Below, piece after piece: positions 44,950-55,600 of a stretch of 64,000 bases of DNA (positions are counted from its first letter, which is position 1; every line of letters begins with the position of its first letter). The position numbers were made by a program, and so were the translations under genes. The stretch spans positions 12,349,001-12,413,000 of the forward strand of contig NC_079885.1 in NCBI RefSeq assembly GCF_029227915.1, written 5' to 3'. Source of the DNA: Hydractinia symbiolongicarpus (lineage: Eukaryota; Cnidaria; Hydrozoa; Anthoathecata; Hydractiniidae). The notes beneath the pieces are model-generated. The model had not been told where the DNA came from, ran no database searches, and worked only from the letters and a program-made list of their open reading frames with translations.

Positions 44950-45205
44950 ATAATTTGGGAATTCCCTTACTCATATTCTGTATAATATGAGTATATACTA
45001 TTGCGCATGCGTTGATGACGTCATATTATATATGATTATTTGTATTAATATGAGTATCTATTGGTTATTGGCATATTATTATTATGTGTTGATATCAGTA
45101 TATGATTTCATTTTATTCCATTTTGGGTGGTGGTGGAAGCGGGGTTTTGTGATTAAAAGGTGTATGTGGAAAGAAAAGTACCTATAATCACTCCCTACTA
45201 CTACT
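44950..45205 (-). repeat. Right terminal inverted repeat of the Polinton-like element
   Basis: Inverse partner of 33906-34163. It ends CCCTACTACTACT and is followed by TCTGG, the duplicated target. The CRE-like TGACGTCA and the adjacent GCGCATGCG are kept. Confidence 0.92.
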
Positions 45206-45715
45206 TCTGGCGCCCACTGGTGATGCTGCCATCAATGTAGAGGGAACTACAATACATTCAGCCTCGGGTATACCAGTTAATAGAAGTTTTACCAAAAAAA
45301 TTTTTAAGTTGAGTGATAAAAAGAGGTGCATGTTGCGAAATAAGCTTTCAGAGCTAAGCATTATCGTAATAGACGAAATCTCAATGATTTCAAACAAGCT
45401 GCTGTTGCACATTCACCAACGGCTAACCGAAATATTTGGATGCGCAGATGACATTCCATTTGCAGGAATATCTGTTATATAGCATGTGGCGATTTCTACC
45501 AACTTCCACCAATTCAAGCAAGCAAATTTATGCAGACTATAAAGATGTACTGTTAAATCTTTCGCATTGCTGGAAATATTTTAAGATTGCTGAACTAACA
45601 GAAGTTATGAGGTAGCGTGGTGACCAATGTTGGATTGAATTATTAAACAATATCAGAGTGGGAAACTTAGAAACGCAACACGAAGATTTACTTAAATCTA
45701 AATTTATTTTTCAAT
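45206..45715 (+). pseudogene. Helitron PIF1 helicase, part downstream of the insertion
   Basis: Reading resumes exactly where it stopped at 33905: LIL continues as APTGDAAINVEGTTIHSA, then the Walker B region IVIDEISMIS and, after a frameshift near 45480, GDFYQLPP and AELTEVMR. It ends abruptly after KSKFIF, with the next bases belonging to polymerase sequence of another element. This join across 11.3 kb is the strongest evidence for the nested insertion. Confidence 0.9.
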
Positions 45716-45719
45716 AGCC

Positions 45720-47471
45720 GATTAATCGATAAAAACACACTATCCGTTGAAGAGAATGAAGAATTCTGCGCAGAATTCGGTAATCGAGGTTGTATCACAA
45801 TGATGGACTGGTTACGCGAATACAACATGAGTGATGTTGAACCCTTCATCGAAGCAGTTGATAAAATCAGACGTCAATATTGCGGAGATGATATAGACAT
45901 TTTGAAGGATGCAGTGAGTATCCCTGGCGTATCGATGCATTATGTGTTGAATAAGACCCTAAAACTAAACCCAAAGATTGAGCTCTATGCACCAGGCTAA
46001 CCATGCAAGCACGAATGTAAAGAAGACTGCTACAGCAAGACTTGTAAGAAATGTAAAGAAGTGCAGAAAACATGTGAAAAATGAACGAAGAATGAGGCTT
46101 ACGAACTGTTACAAACGGGTATGGTAGGAGGCCCGGCGATCGTATTTTGTAGGTACCACGAGCGTGGTGTGACAAGTATTAGATCACATGTATACAGGGA
46201 CGCCAAACAGTGCCAAACAATCCTGGGGCTAGATGCGAACATGTTGTATCCTAGCGCAATGATGTATGACTTCCCCTGCGGTAAGGAAAAAATTGCTCAA
46301 AATTGCCGAACCTAGATCATCGGATAACGTTGAAAAACTAACACGACATGTTCAAGCAGGCTTCTTGTTTGGATTTGCCCAAGTTGACATTGAGGTGCCC
46401 GCGGAGTTGTATGATAAATTCTCCGAGATGTCTCCACTGTTTTTGGAAAAGGAAATACCAGATGAAGCCATTCCAGAGCACATGCACGATTATGTAAAAT
46501 CTACGGGCCGCAAGCGAGTTCCTGGTACACGTAAGCTGTTGTGTGTGATGAAAGCCGAAAGATTCTACTCTATACGCCTGTGCTGAAATGGTACCTGGAT
46601 CATGGTTTGCAAGTGACAGCAATCCATCAATTTTTGAAATACAAGCGCGGTAAACCGTTCAATTGGTTTCCCGAAGAGATTGCGGCTCCTCGTAGGGAAG
46701 CTGATAAAAATCCAGACAACCGTTTGGCTGGAGATACAGCCAAATTGAAGGGGAATTCATCCCATGGAAAAAATGATCGAGGATGTAGCAAGAAATAAGA
46801 ATACAACGTTTACCAGAGACGAAAGGAAGATCGATCAAGCGATGAGATCTCCCTATTTCGAAGACTTGGAGCCGATAGGTGATGCGTACGAGATCAGAAA
46901 AGGCAAACGCAAGTGCAGCATTCATAGAGCCTACCAAGTGGTATCGCGGTGTACCAACTAGCCAAGCATACGGATGCTTGGATTTTACTATGACTTCCTC
47001 GATAAATACGTAAATCGTAGAGACTTCGAGTACATCTATATGGATACAGACTCTGCCTATTTCGCTATCTCTTGAAAAGAATTGCGCGATGTCGTGCGTC
47101 GTGAGCTGATCGAGGAGTACGACAATGATGTGAAAAACGGGTTGGTGACTGACGACTACTTGAGTAGGACAGGACGTGTGTTTAAACCTGAGTTTATTGG
47201 GTTTAGGATGATTGCTATCACCGCTAAGTGCTATTTTGTCGAAGGGAAAAAGGGCACCAAGTTTTCGTGCAAAGGAATGTCAAAAAAGCAGAATGAGATG
47301 ACATGGTGCAGGTACATGAACGCGTTGAAAGGAAGCTTAAATACTGCGAAAAACATAGATTTCCGGTTGCACAACCAGGGGGCGATCACCTATGAGCAAA
47401 GTAAGCTAGGATTATCAGCGTTTTACGACAAGCTACGCGTCCTAGATGATGGCGTGCCCTTGGATTTGTAA
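45720..47471 (+). pseudogene. Protein-primed PolB remnant of the second element
   Basis: It begins in mid-gene, upstream of CITMMDWLREYN, and keeps a Cys-rich insert, motif A (LGLDANMLYPS), part of motif B (KLKGNSS), motif C (YMDTDSAYFAIS) and the C-terminal block (FSCKGMSKKQNEMTW). The exonuclease domain is missing. Stops and frameshifts are frequent (for example near 45999, 46084, 46300, 46585 and 47074). Confidence 0.9.
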
Positions 47472-47614
47472 GTTATATGACATGTAGTCTAGTGTGTTTG
47501 ATCAAACACACCAGACAATAAATGGATGTATATCTATGTATTGCAATAATTTTACCTTTTATGATTATTGTATTACTGTTTTTTTACATTTTTGACGTTT
47601 AATAAGTAAAACAA

Positions 47615-48135
47615 ATGAGCTTGCCAATATATTTGAAGTTGTTGATACTCCAGCAAAAGCGACGACATAGAAAGAAAAACCAATTGATAGACGCCAAGTT
47701 TTAAAAGATGCAATCAGGGAAGGTAAAGCACATCTTTTACCAAAGAAATGTACTGATGGCTTTGTAGATAAGGAGTCAGATGAAGCGTTAGAAAAGGCAT
47801 ATGGCGAATATATTCAACGAGAAGTTCAAGAAAAAGGAAAAAAAACAAGCCAGGCTTTATCTGCACATGTATTTAATTTATATTCAACTGTTGTAAGCAA
47901 TCTGATTTCGATCGACTCTGTTGAAAAATTGAGGAAAGATATTGATAATGACCCTATTATTAAGGAATCAATGACCATTCTGTTTCATGTGACTTTTGGT
48001 AAATTTTTAGCGCCATTACTGGTTATAGCGTACACTGGGAATCATGTTGAAGTTCTGTCCAATCAAACAAAAATGAAAACGGAGAAGATCGAGAAGAACA
48101 AAAAGATGGGGAATAATCTGTCAAATAAGTTGTAG
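47615..48135 (+). pseudogene. Homologue of the 39976-40512 protein
   Basis: After a one-base shift near the ATG, it reads ANIFEVVDTPA, an in-frame TAG, LPKKCTDGF, LRKDIDNDPII and FGKFLAPLL. It lies beside the polymerase as in the first element, but downstream of it. The acidic and basic C-terminal tail differs. Confidence 0.7.
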
Positions 48136-48231
48136 GCTTATGAAAAATATGATCAAAGCCTTTGAGTAAATTGCGAGTTACACTCACAAGATTCCTCGGG
48201 TATCTTTTTTTTATGAAAATTGGTTCTAATT

Positions 48232-48636
48232 TTACCTTCCCATTCTTTCAATTTGGGGTTGATATAAAGATTTTTTCTTCACACCTAGGTTCGTGAAGTA
48301 AGCTCCACTTTCCCACTCAACTTTTTTCAAGATTTTCTCATATTTTTCGATAAATTCAGGATAGTCACCAAGATCGAACGACATGGTGAACGCTGAATTC
48401 GGACTATATTGAGAGACGCCCTAAGAGTAGATTTTTTTAGGGGTTTTTATTAGTAACGCGGATATGTTGCCGTCGTGATCATGATAGCCAATCACAAACC
48501 GTTCATCTTTACCTTTGTTTGCTGTTGTGGAATCACTCACCACTAGGTTTTCAATTTTCACATCTTCGATATTGTACGGTGTTACATTACTGTAAAATTC
48601 TTTTGATTTAACAATTTTGTCCCCAAATTTCAACAT
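48232..48636 (-). pseudogene. Homologue of the 34574-35023 protein
   Basis: It starts MLKFGDKIVKSKEF. Shared blocks are IENLVVSDSTTANKGKDERF, ISALLIKTP and, after an in-frame stop near 48421, MSFDLGDYPEFIEKYEKIL. It lies directly after the zinc-ribbon ORF on the same strand, the same order as in the first element. Confidence 0.75.
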
Positions 48637-48674
48637 GCTCTTTTATTTATATGAAAAAATTTGATCCATACTTT

Positions 48675-48836
48675 TTATTGTTTGGTCAAACAATTACAAA
48701 AACCACCGTTATATAACGTATATTCCTGATAACAACGCCAACATAACATTTTCCCTTTCACCACAAGTTTTCTACCGCATTTGCATCTATCATATTCGTC
48801 AAGCACATGTTCACAATCATCGGATTGTTTTTTCAT
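48675..48836 (-). CDS. Conserved 53-residue zinc-ribbon-like protein
   Basis: Homologue of the 34450-34602 ORF with the same cysteine pattern (CKCGRK, CWRC, CNC) and the same downstream neighbour. The frame is intact although most neighbours are broken. It is probably a small zinc-binding protein of unknown role. Confidence 0.7.
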   Translation of the reverse strand: MKKQSDDCEHVLDEYDRCKCGRKLVVKGKMLCWRCYQEYTLYNGGFCNCLTKQ

Positions 48837-48887
48837 CGTTTTATTTTATGTTTCTAACGATACATAAAATCCTGTATAGTCTCATTA

Positions 48888-49070
48888 CTATTCTAAGTCA
48901 CGAAACCGATCCTGCAAATTTTTAATTGATCTACCATTCTCCTTCTCATTATCAGATTCTTTCACTAGAGCCATGGTCATAAGTGGTAGAGAGATCCCAA
49001 TACCGGCAAGTAATGTTGCGACCGCTGCATTTTCTAACATTTCAAATTTTGATTTACAGTTGATACACAT
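48888..49070 (-). CDS. Small protein with CxxC start and one hydrophobic segment
   Basis: 60 residues: MCINCKSKF, a hydrophobic segment (AAVATLLAGIGISLPLMTMA), then a charged tail. The layout suggests a single-pass membrane protein. There is no homologue in the first element. Its place in the row of minus-strand genes supports it. Confidence 0.4.
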   Translation of the reverse strand: MCINCKSKFEMLENAAVATLLAGIGISLPLMTMALVKESDNEKENGRSIKNLQDRFRDLE

Positions 49071-49146
49071 TTATTTATATAGTGTTCAATGCATTTTAAA
49101 TATATCTAATGTTGTTTTCAATACACCATCCACAAATTGAGCTTCT

Positions 49147-49197
49147 GCGACGGCTCTCGTTTCTGCAACGGCTGTCGTTTCTGCAACGGCTCTCCTC
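49147..49197. repeat. 18-bp tandem repeat (three units)
   Basis: Three near-identical units of GCAACGGCTxTCGTTTCT. On the minus strand they would encode AVAETx repeats. They fall just after the stop of the 49197-49606 frame and look like expansion of a coding repeat. Confidence 0.7.
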
Positions 49198-49606
49198 TAC
49201 CAGTTCATATGCAAGAGATAATCTGGAACATATGCGACTATTGAGGGATCCTCTGCAACGGCTTTCATGCACATTTCCTGGTACTTTAATCGATCCGGAA
49301 CAAACTCGAGCAGGAGGTGGGTTTTTTCAAAGGCTCTCATGCATATTTCTCGAGTATTGAATTAATCCGGAGCAAATTGGAGGCATTGGAGCTCTTCTTC
49401 AACGGCCCTGTTACACATCTTTTGAGTTTTATAAGCGTCTGGGACATGGTGGTGCAGACTGGGGTCCTCCTTAATTACCTAATTGCATATTTCCTGGCTC
49501 TTGAACAGCCTTGGGACATGTGCGATCATATAGAGGTCATCTTCAACAACAATATTACACATGCCCTGCGTTTTGAAGCAATCTGGAATATTTTGAAACC
49601 AACTCA
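49197..49606 (-). pseudogene. MCxxAV-repeat (DUF4116-like) protein C
   Basis: It starts MSWFQNIPDCFKTQGMCN. About four repeat units of 34 residues (MCNxAVE...VPDxxKTQ) follow. In-frame stops occur after QEICN (near 49481) and at a later site, and at least one frameshift near 49330. It is the third of three tandem paralogues. Confidence 0.65.
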
Positions 49607-49653
49607 TTTTCTCTTTATTAGAGTAATTTTTTATCAATAATTTTTTTTTGAAT

Positions 49654-50093
49654 TTATTGATTACTCCCATAATTTTGAAATGTATGTCTATATTTACTCA
49701 TGAGATTATCTGGAACATACTCGATCATCTCAGGATCCTTTCAACGGCTCTCATGCACATTTCATGCGTCTTGAATCGATCCGGAACATACTTTAGCGCA
49801 TAGGGATAGCTATCGGCTGCCTTATCGCACATTTTCTCCGTTTTGAATCGATCCGGAACAAATAGGAGCATATTGGGATTCCTTTCAACCGCATAATTGC
49901 ACATGCCCTGTGTTTTGTAATCATCTGAAACAAGCTCGAATGCCAGGGGATTCGTTTCAACCACATGATTGCACATTTCTTGGGTCCTGAATTGATCCAG
50001 AATATACCCGAGCATATAGCGATCCTCCTCGACTGCTTTATTGCACATTTACTCCGACTTGAATTTATCTGGAATATTTTGAAACCGATACAT
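49654..50093 (-). pseudogene. MCxxAV-repeat (DUF4116-like) protein B
   Basis: It starts MYRFQNIPDKFKSE, hits one in-frame TAA, then continues with five repeat units such as MCNHVVETNPLAFELVSDDY and MCDKAADSYPYALKYVPDRF. A frameshift near 49730 leads to the final unit and the TAA at 49654-49656. Confidence 0.7.
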
Positions 50094-50120
50094 TTTCCTT
50101 TTATTATAAGATTTTATTTA

Positions 50121-50665
50121 TCAATATGTTTTTTTTGTTTTTTTTGAATTTATTGATTCCTCCCATAATTTTGAAATCTCTTGCTTCTCGTCCTCTGGCT
50201 TACACCAATCCCGATATCGATCTGCTGAGTGCCATGTTATCGGCATCAATTCATTTTTAATTTTAGCCTTTTGTGCTTTCCGCTGGCGATAGGCATCGAA
50301 CAATTCAGATTCAACCCCAACCTTCCTACACATATCCGGTGTAACTAACCAGTCTGGGGTCCACTCCGGATTGAGCAGTCCGGGATCCTCTTCAACAGCT
50401 CTGGTGCGCATGTCCTGAGTCATGAGATGTTCTGGCACACATGCGAGCATAAAGGGCTCCCCTTCAACGGCTTTGGTGCACATGTCCTGAGTCTTGAATT
50501 CATCTAATCGAGGATAACGGGTTCCTCTTCAACTGCTCTCGTGCACATGTCCTGAGTCATGAGATGCTCCGGAACATGCTCGACCAACCAAGAATCCTTT
50601 TCAACCACCCAATTGCACATTTCCTGCGTCTTTAATCGGTTCGGAACATTTTGAAACCAACTCAT
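50121..50665 (-). pseudogene. MCxxAV-repeat (DUF4116-like) protein A
   Basis: It starts MSWFQNVPNRLKTQEMCN. About four repeat units are followed by a charged C-terminal extension (QRKAQKAKIKNELM ... ESINSKKTKKTY). One frameshift lies near 50500. It is the best preserved of the three paralogues. Repeats of this kind probably form an alpha-solenoid, which is inference. Confidence 0.7.
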
Positions 50666-50762
50666 TTTATTATTTTTTTTTTTTTAGAAATAATTTTTTC
50701 AACCTGGCAAGTTCGTTTACGGTATGAAATTAATTAAGCGCATGTGTCAAATTTTGTTTTGA

Positions 50763-51253
50763 TTAAAAATGGTAACCATAGCAAACGTGGTTGCGCTGAA
50801 TAGAGCAACCGCAGAGGCTAACATGAGGGTTAAGACTGGTGTTTAAGTGTTCCAGTGTTAATTCTGGGGGAACGACATCTTTGGTGTTTTCGAAAATGTT
50901 TAACAAAATCCGTGTCCATATTGGTTTTTTTGCTGTTGGCCTGCCTGATTTGTGTTTCTTCGTTTTACGTCCTCTCTTGAGTTTTTCGAAGCTGTAAGGA
51001 GAATTTTCAGAGTGTTGCTGTTAATGAACTTCATGCATTATAGAAGTTGTTGTTCTCTTTTCACTATGTGTCAGTTTTGAACAGCATTTGAGGCACATTT
51101 TTGTTGGACGTATCTCGTTTGAGTCCTGGTCAACATCAATAATCATTTTAATAATCTGCTTTTATGTTTAGATACTAAAACTGTGTCCTTTGATAGCAAT
51201 TGCCCACAAAATCTGCAAAGTCTGTTTATTTTCTCAGAGTGATATTCAGCCAT
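50763..51253 (-). pseudogene. Small Cys-rich zinc-finger-like protein, frameshifted
   Basis: It starts MAEYHSEKINRLCRFCGQLL. A shift near 51140 leads to MCLKCCSKLTHSEKR, completing a CxxC...CxxC pair. A stop (near 51030) is followed by a basic region (RGRKTKKHKSGRP). It lies between the second Polinton-like remnant and the 51598-57473 transposon and belongs to neither by structure. It may be a remnant of a host or transposon DNA-binding protein. Confidence 0.4.
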
Positions 51254-52669
51254 ATTGGATAAATTTTAAGAGAAAACCATGATATAAAAAGTCTTCAAAA
51301 AATGCGATAGAAAAAAGTGGTAGGGGTTAAAGTAAGGTCTGTAGGAATAAAGTAAAGTCTGTAGAACGTTTTACATTAATTTATAAGTCGCCAAAAATTT
51401 TATTTTTATAGATATAATGATTCAATGTAGCTCAAATTTCGTAAACAGTACATCGAAAGTTTCCCGCTTTTTTTTAGTGTTTGTTTACATATCGAAATGT
51501 ATCAAAGGTCATTTTTAAGTACCTTGGTCACTCTTTCTATGAAAAATAATGTTTAAAATGCCCAGTTTCATTTTAAATGTAGTTTTGGAGCTTAAATTAG
51601 GCTGTTCAGTCACGTGACTTTTTGCCGTGTTCGGAAATTCAGCTTAAAACAAGCTCGCACACGGCAACGCGTATTTTGTTATTGCGCGTGATGGCACTTA
51701 TTTTAAATCGTCGAATTCGGCACCTATTTCGCTTAAGACAGATGGTGTATGGGCAGATAGTGATTGTTAAGTACCTTAAATTTGTTTTTTTGAATGAGAC
51801 TTGTTTAAACGACCAACAGTGTATTCAGATTTCGACGAGGGAAATGTAAACTTGGCGCAAACAGAGGAAAGTGCATGACGTATCAGGTAGTCTCACTTGA
51901 AATTAGTTTATATTAAAAATATACTTTCAATTTCTATTCTTATTCCTAACTTTCCTGCATGACAAATCTGGAGAAAAAGCATTTTTTGTTTATATCGAAC
52001 CCCCGTCTTAAAGTTCTATGTGACTTGCTGCAGTGCAACAACGAATTTCGACTTTTTATTTATTTTATTTTATTATATAATTTATAGTCTTGGAATGATG
52101 GCTATTAATCATGGCTATGTGCTAGATATTCCAGTTAACATTAGACACAGCTACTAAACTAAAGCACCAAAGCTAGCTAGCTACCTAGCTATATATATAT
52201 TAGCCGAAGTAGTGGACCAGAAGATGGAGTGTGTGATGTTGTGTTTAATTATTCCATACCACTGTGTGGTTAATAGATAAAGGTATATTTTGCTTACTAC
52301 TAGTGTGATTTGGTTTTTAAACACTTAAAGTATTAGGCTTGGAAATTTGTTGATTCCAGATACCAATTTGTTACCCACTCAGTTCTTGCAAACTGTTTAC
52401 TGTTTACCATTATTCTTTTTTACAAAAACGCCTCTCTTCCAACTTTCCAGGCCTAAAGTTAGCTAAGAGTCAGAGTAGGTTACTTTATAGCTAGCTTATA
52501 CTGTTTTAAAAAGCAAGATTTAGATAATAATTGAAGAGATAATGATTATATAATGTTATTTTTGTAAATATTCCATTGTTTAGTATGTATAGCTATATCA
52601 TAATTGCTGACGTAAACTAGAAAGGCAGATAATACACAGTCTAGGTAGGAATGGTATTTTAAAAATAAT

Positions 52670-55600
52670 ATGCATTGGTTAAAAGTTTTGCAGCTTATGT
52701 TAGACAATAAAATTATTAGTGCAGTTTCGCTTGATATATTTTCAGCTTTAAAAATGAGTATTAAAAATAAACAAGTTTATGATCTTTTTTCTTCATTGAA
52801 TGAAAAAAGCATTAAAGAAGTAAGTGATGGATTTGTTTTACTTGGTGTTGAAATAACATGTCCAGAAAAAGCGTTATATACAAAAGTTAAAAGACTAGTA
52901 GAGAAAGTAAATGGTCTGAAAAAAAGGAAAGCTAATTCTGCTATAGAAACTTTGTTGGAAGCTGAGTTTAGTGTTCCAGTGCAAATTACCCCACATCAGC
53001 GATCTATTGATGCGGCTAGTTCTAGAAATGAAGTTTTGTTTAAAGAGAAAATGAAACAATTAAAGGAGGAAAACAAAAGTTTAAAAAGAAAGTGCGAAAA
53101 TTTTTAAGAATTAGAAATTCAATACAACACACAAGTCAAAGAGGTTAAGAAACTTAGTAACGAGTTATTTGTAGCAATGAAGGATGAAAATAAGTTGACA
53201 GCAGAATATCGTCGTATAAAGAACAATTATCTTGAAGTAGAGGAAAAACTTAGAAATGTGGAATTGAAATTTAAAGATAATAGCAAAGCGAGGGCAGATA
53301 AATTGAGAAATTTATCAAAGAAAATTAAAAACAGAGATGATAAAATTAATAAAATGGAATCAGAAATAGCTGAATTGATATCTGGTACTGAGAATAAAAG
53401 TGATGAGTTGGATGACATGAAAGTAAACTTGAACAGACTCAATGATAAATTAGAAAACAGTGAAACTATAGTTGATGATCTGCGGAATGAGAAAGCAAAA
53501 CTGAAAAGAAAGACGCACAGTTTGTTGTTAAAAATTGAAAACCAGAAAAAATTGATTGACCACAAAGAAGTGAATGATATGAAGTGTTTAAAAAGTGATT
53601 ATGACAAACTCTGTACAAACATGAAGCAACTTACTGAAGAAAATCGTGATTTGCAAATGCTCGTTTCGTTATTAAACGACAATGAAATTGTAACATTTGA
53701 AGGTGGTCGTTATTCAGACGAAATAAGAGAAGTTGTTATGGAATTACTTTCCTTGAATGTCAGCATGGGAAAGGTAAATGATGTGATCAAGGTTGTACTT
53801 GAAAAACTTGCAAAAAAAAGGGTTGACAGGTTGCCTTCACAAGGTTTAAAAAGTCATTTAATGCAAGAAGCATTAATTTTAGCACAATTACAGGTTGCAG
53901 AAGCAATGATTGATAATGACAAGGAGGCGTTTGGTAATTGTTTACATGGAGATGGTACATCAAAATACCATAAACATTATCAAAATTTTCAGATTACAAC
54001 ATCGAAAGGAAAAACTTTAACATTTGGATTATCAGAAGTTGCAGGTGGCGATGCGGCAATAGTAATGAAAAATTTTACTGACACAATTGATGACATGTGT
54101 GACATTCTGAAAGAATGTGACAAGGATGCAAATTTTTCCCGGCTTGTCACATCAATCAAATCTACAATGTCGGATCTTGGCCCTATTAATCCTTTATTTA
54201 ACTCACAACTGAAATCTTTAAGGGAAAAATTATTACCAAATGTTGTAGAAAACTGGAATTATTTAAGCGAAACACAAAAAACGGACATGACCGATATGGG
54301 AAATTTCTTTTGCAAATTACATCTTCTGGCAAATTTTGCCTCAGAGGCAGATAAAGTTCTGCATTCATTTGAGAGAATGGTCCTCTGTGATGACTATGAA
54401 ACAGTATTTGCCTTCAATAGTGCAAAAGAATCTTCTGCTTCTAGATTAGTGCGTACAGCTTGTAAAGCTTTTCATGTGCGTGGAAGTGACGAATGTGGAG
54501 TAGCATCGTATTTTAACTCGTTTTTAGCTGGTCGCAATCAGAAATCTTACTTTGTACCATTTATTGGAAATCGTTTTAACATATTGTTTTATAACGCTGC
54601 TGCATTATATTACCATCGTGATGCAGTCGTATCTTTTCTTTCATCATGGCCTGATCCTAATAATTTACTGAAAGCTGTAAATGAAGACGTATCAAATAAG
54701 TTGTTTCTTAGTGAAGTCAGAGCACTTGGCATTATTGATAAATTATTGACTGGTCCATTGTGGCGATTAATAGAGTCTTGTGAAAGTATCCTCGAAATAA
54801 ATCCATACCTGTTACAACTTAAAGTCAAACTATCTGCACTCTGCAACAATTGTTCATCACTTCTATCTGGCAGTCATATTTTCCAAGAGGATGGTATTAT
54901 TGTACACAACAAAGATGAATTATTTATCAAGCTATTTGAGGATACAGGTGATGATGAATTGGATATTCTAACACAGCAAGCCCTTGAAATTATTTGCCAT
55001 GCAATTCTCATCATCTTAGAGCGTCAATGTAAGGATCAACTGCCTGGAGGAAAGTACTGGAGCCCCAGTCAGATAATAAAGGAGACGTCATCAATTGTAC
55101 CAGTAACCAATAAGGCTTCTGAAAGTGACTTTGCAATTTTGGATTTGTTAGTGAAAACGAAGCCAAGTGCCAATGTTGAAACATTGCAGGCTTTAACCAT
55201 GTGGTCGCGTAACAAAACACTTGATTGGTTTGAACAGAAGTCTTATGATGAGAAAAAAAGTATGATGGAATCAGCCAGACATAATGTGGAAAAAATGAAG
55301 GCGAAGTATAAATCAAGGAGAAAAGAACTGTTGGAGGAGAGGAAAAGGAAATTGCTTGCTAAACAAGATATGAAAAAGAAAGCTGAAGAGAAAATAGCAT
55401 TGAAGAAAGTGGAAGCTTTTAACAAATTGCTTGAGCTAAATGTCCAGGCTTGGATATCTGTTGATGAACTGAAAAAAAACATCATGGATATATCATCACA
55501 AAAACGTGCAGAAGTTTTGCTAGCGCAAATGAATTTTTACAGGCATGTTATGCCTTTCAAATGCAATTCCAAATTGTTTAACAAAACAAAACAGAGTGGA

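Larger units (their letters stand above)
33906..45204. mobile_element. Polinton-like (Maverick-like) element, 11.3 kb
   Basis: It is bounded by TIRs of about 255 bp that start AGTAGTAGTAGGGAGTGATT, and flanked by TTCTGG on both sides (33900-33905 and 45205-45210). The 6-bp duplication fits Polintons, though the outermost T makes 5 or 6 bp possible. It encodes a large protein-primed family B DNA polymerase on the minus strand next to the right TIR, and about a dozen small ORFs on both strands, many overlapping or abutting. I see no retroviral-type integrase and no packaging ATPase, which complete Polintons carry. The length is below the usual 15-20 kb. Several genes are broken. It interrupts a Helitron helicase. 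The element is described as an old genomic copy only. Confidence 0.88.
28811..45715 (+). mobile_element. Decayed Helitron (Helentron-type) split by a Polinton-like insertion
   Basis: A plus-strand series of coding fragments: a 2A-like peptide, a cysteine-protease-like domain, a repeat-rich linker, a DUF6570-type region, a Helitron_like_N domain with the HUH motif, and a PIF1-type helicase. The helicase is interrupted at 33905 by the 33906-45204 element and resumes at 45206-45210. The start TCTATATAATAATAC (28811) after an A is only a candidate 5' terminus. A 3' CTRR end was not found, because the helicase stops abruptly near 45715 where a second Polinton-like remnant begins. Helitrons move by rolling-circle replication. 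Frameshifts and stops show this copy is dead. Confidence 0.8.
45716..50665. mobile_element. Second, rearranged Polinton-like remnant
   Basis: It holds homologues of at least four genes of the 33906-45204 element: polymerase, the 40-kb-region protein, the 149-residue protein and the zinc ribbon. It also has three MCxxAV-repeat genes. It lies in the opposite direction to the first element and lacks the middle block of structural-type genes. No TIR is visible at either end, and the left edge cuts into the polymerase gene directly next to helicase sequence. Protein similarity to the first element is clear but far from identity, so the two are different families, not copies of one insertion. Confidence 0.8.

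Noticed and set aside
53227-53565. Minus-strand frame opposite the transposase coiled coil
   Set aside because: Shadow of the Lys/Glu-rich coding strand (Phe/Leu/Ser-rich complement).
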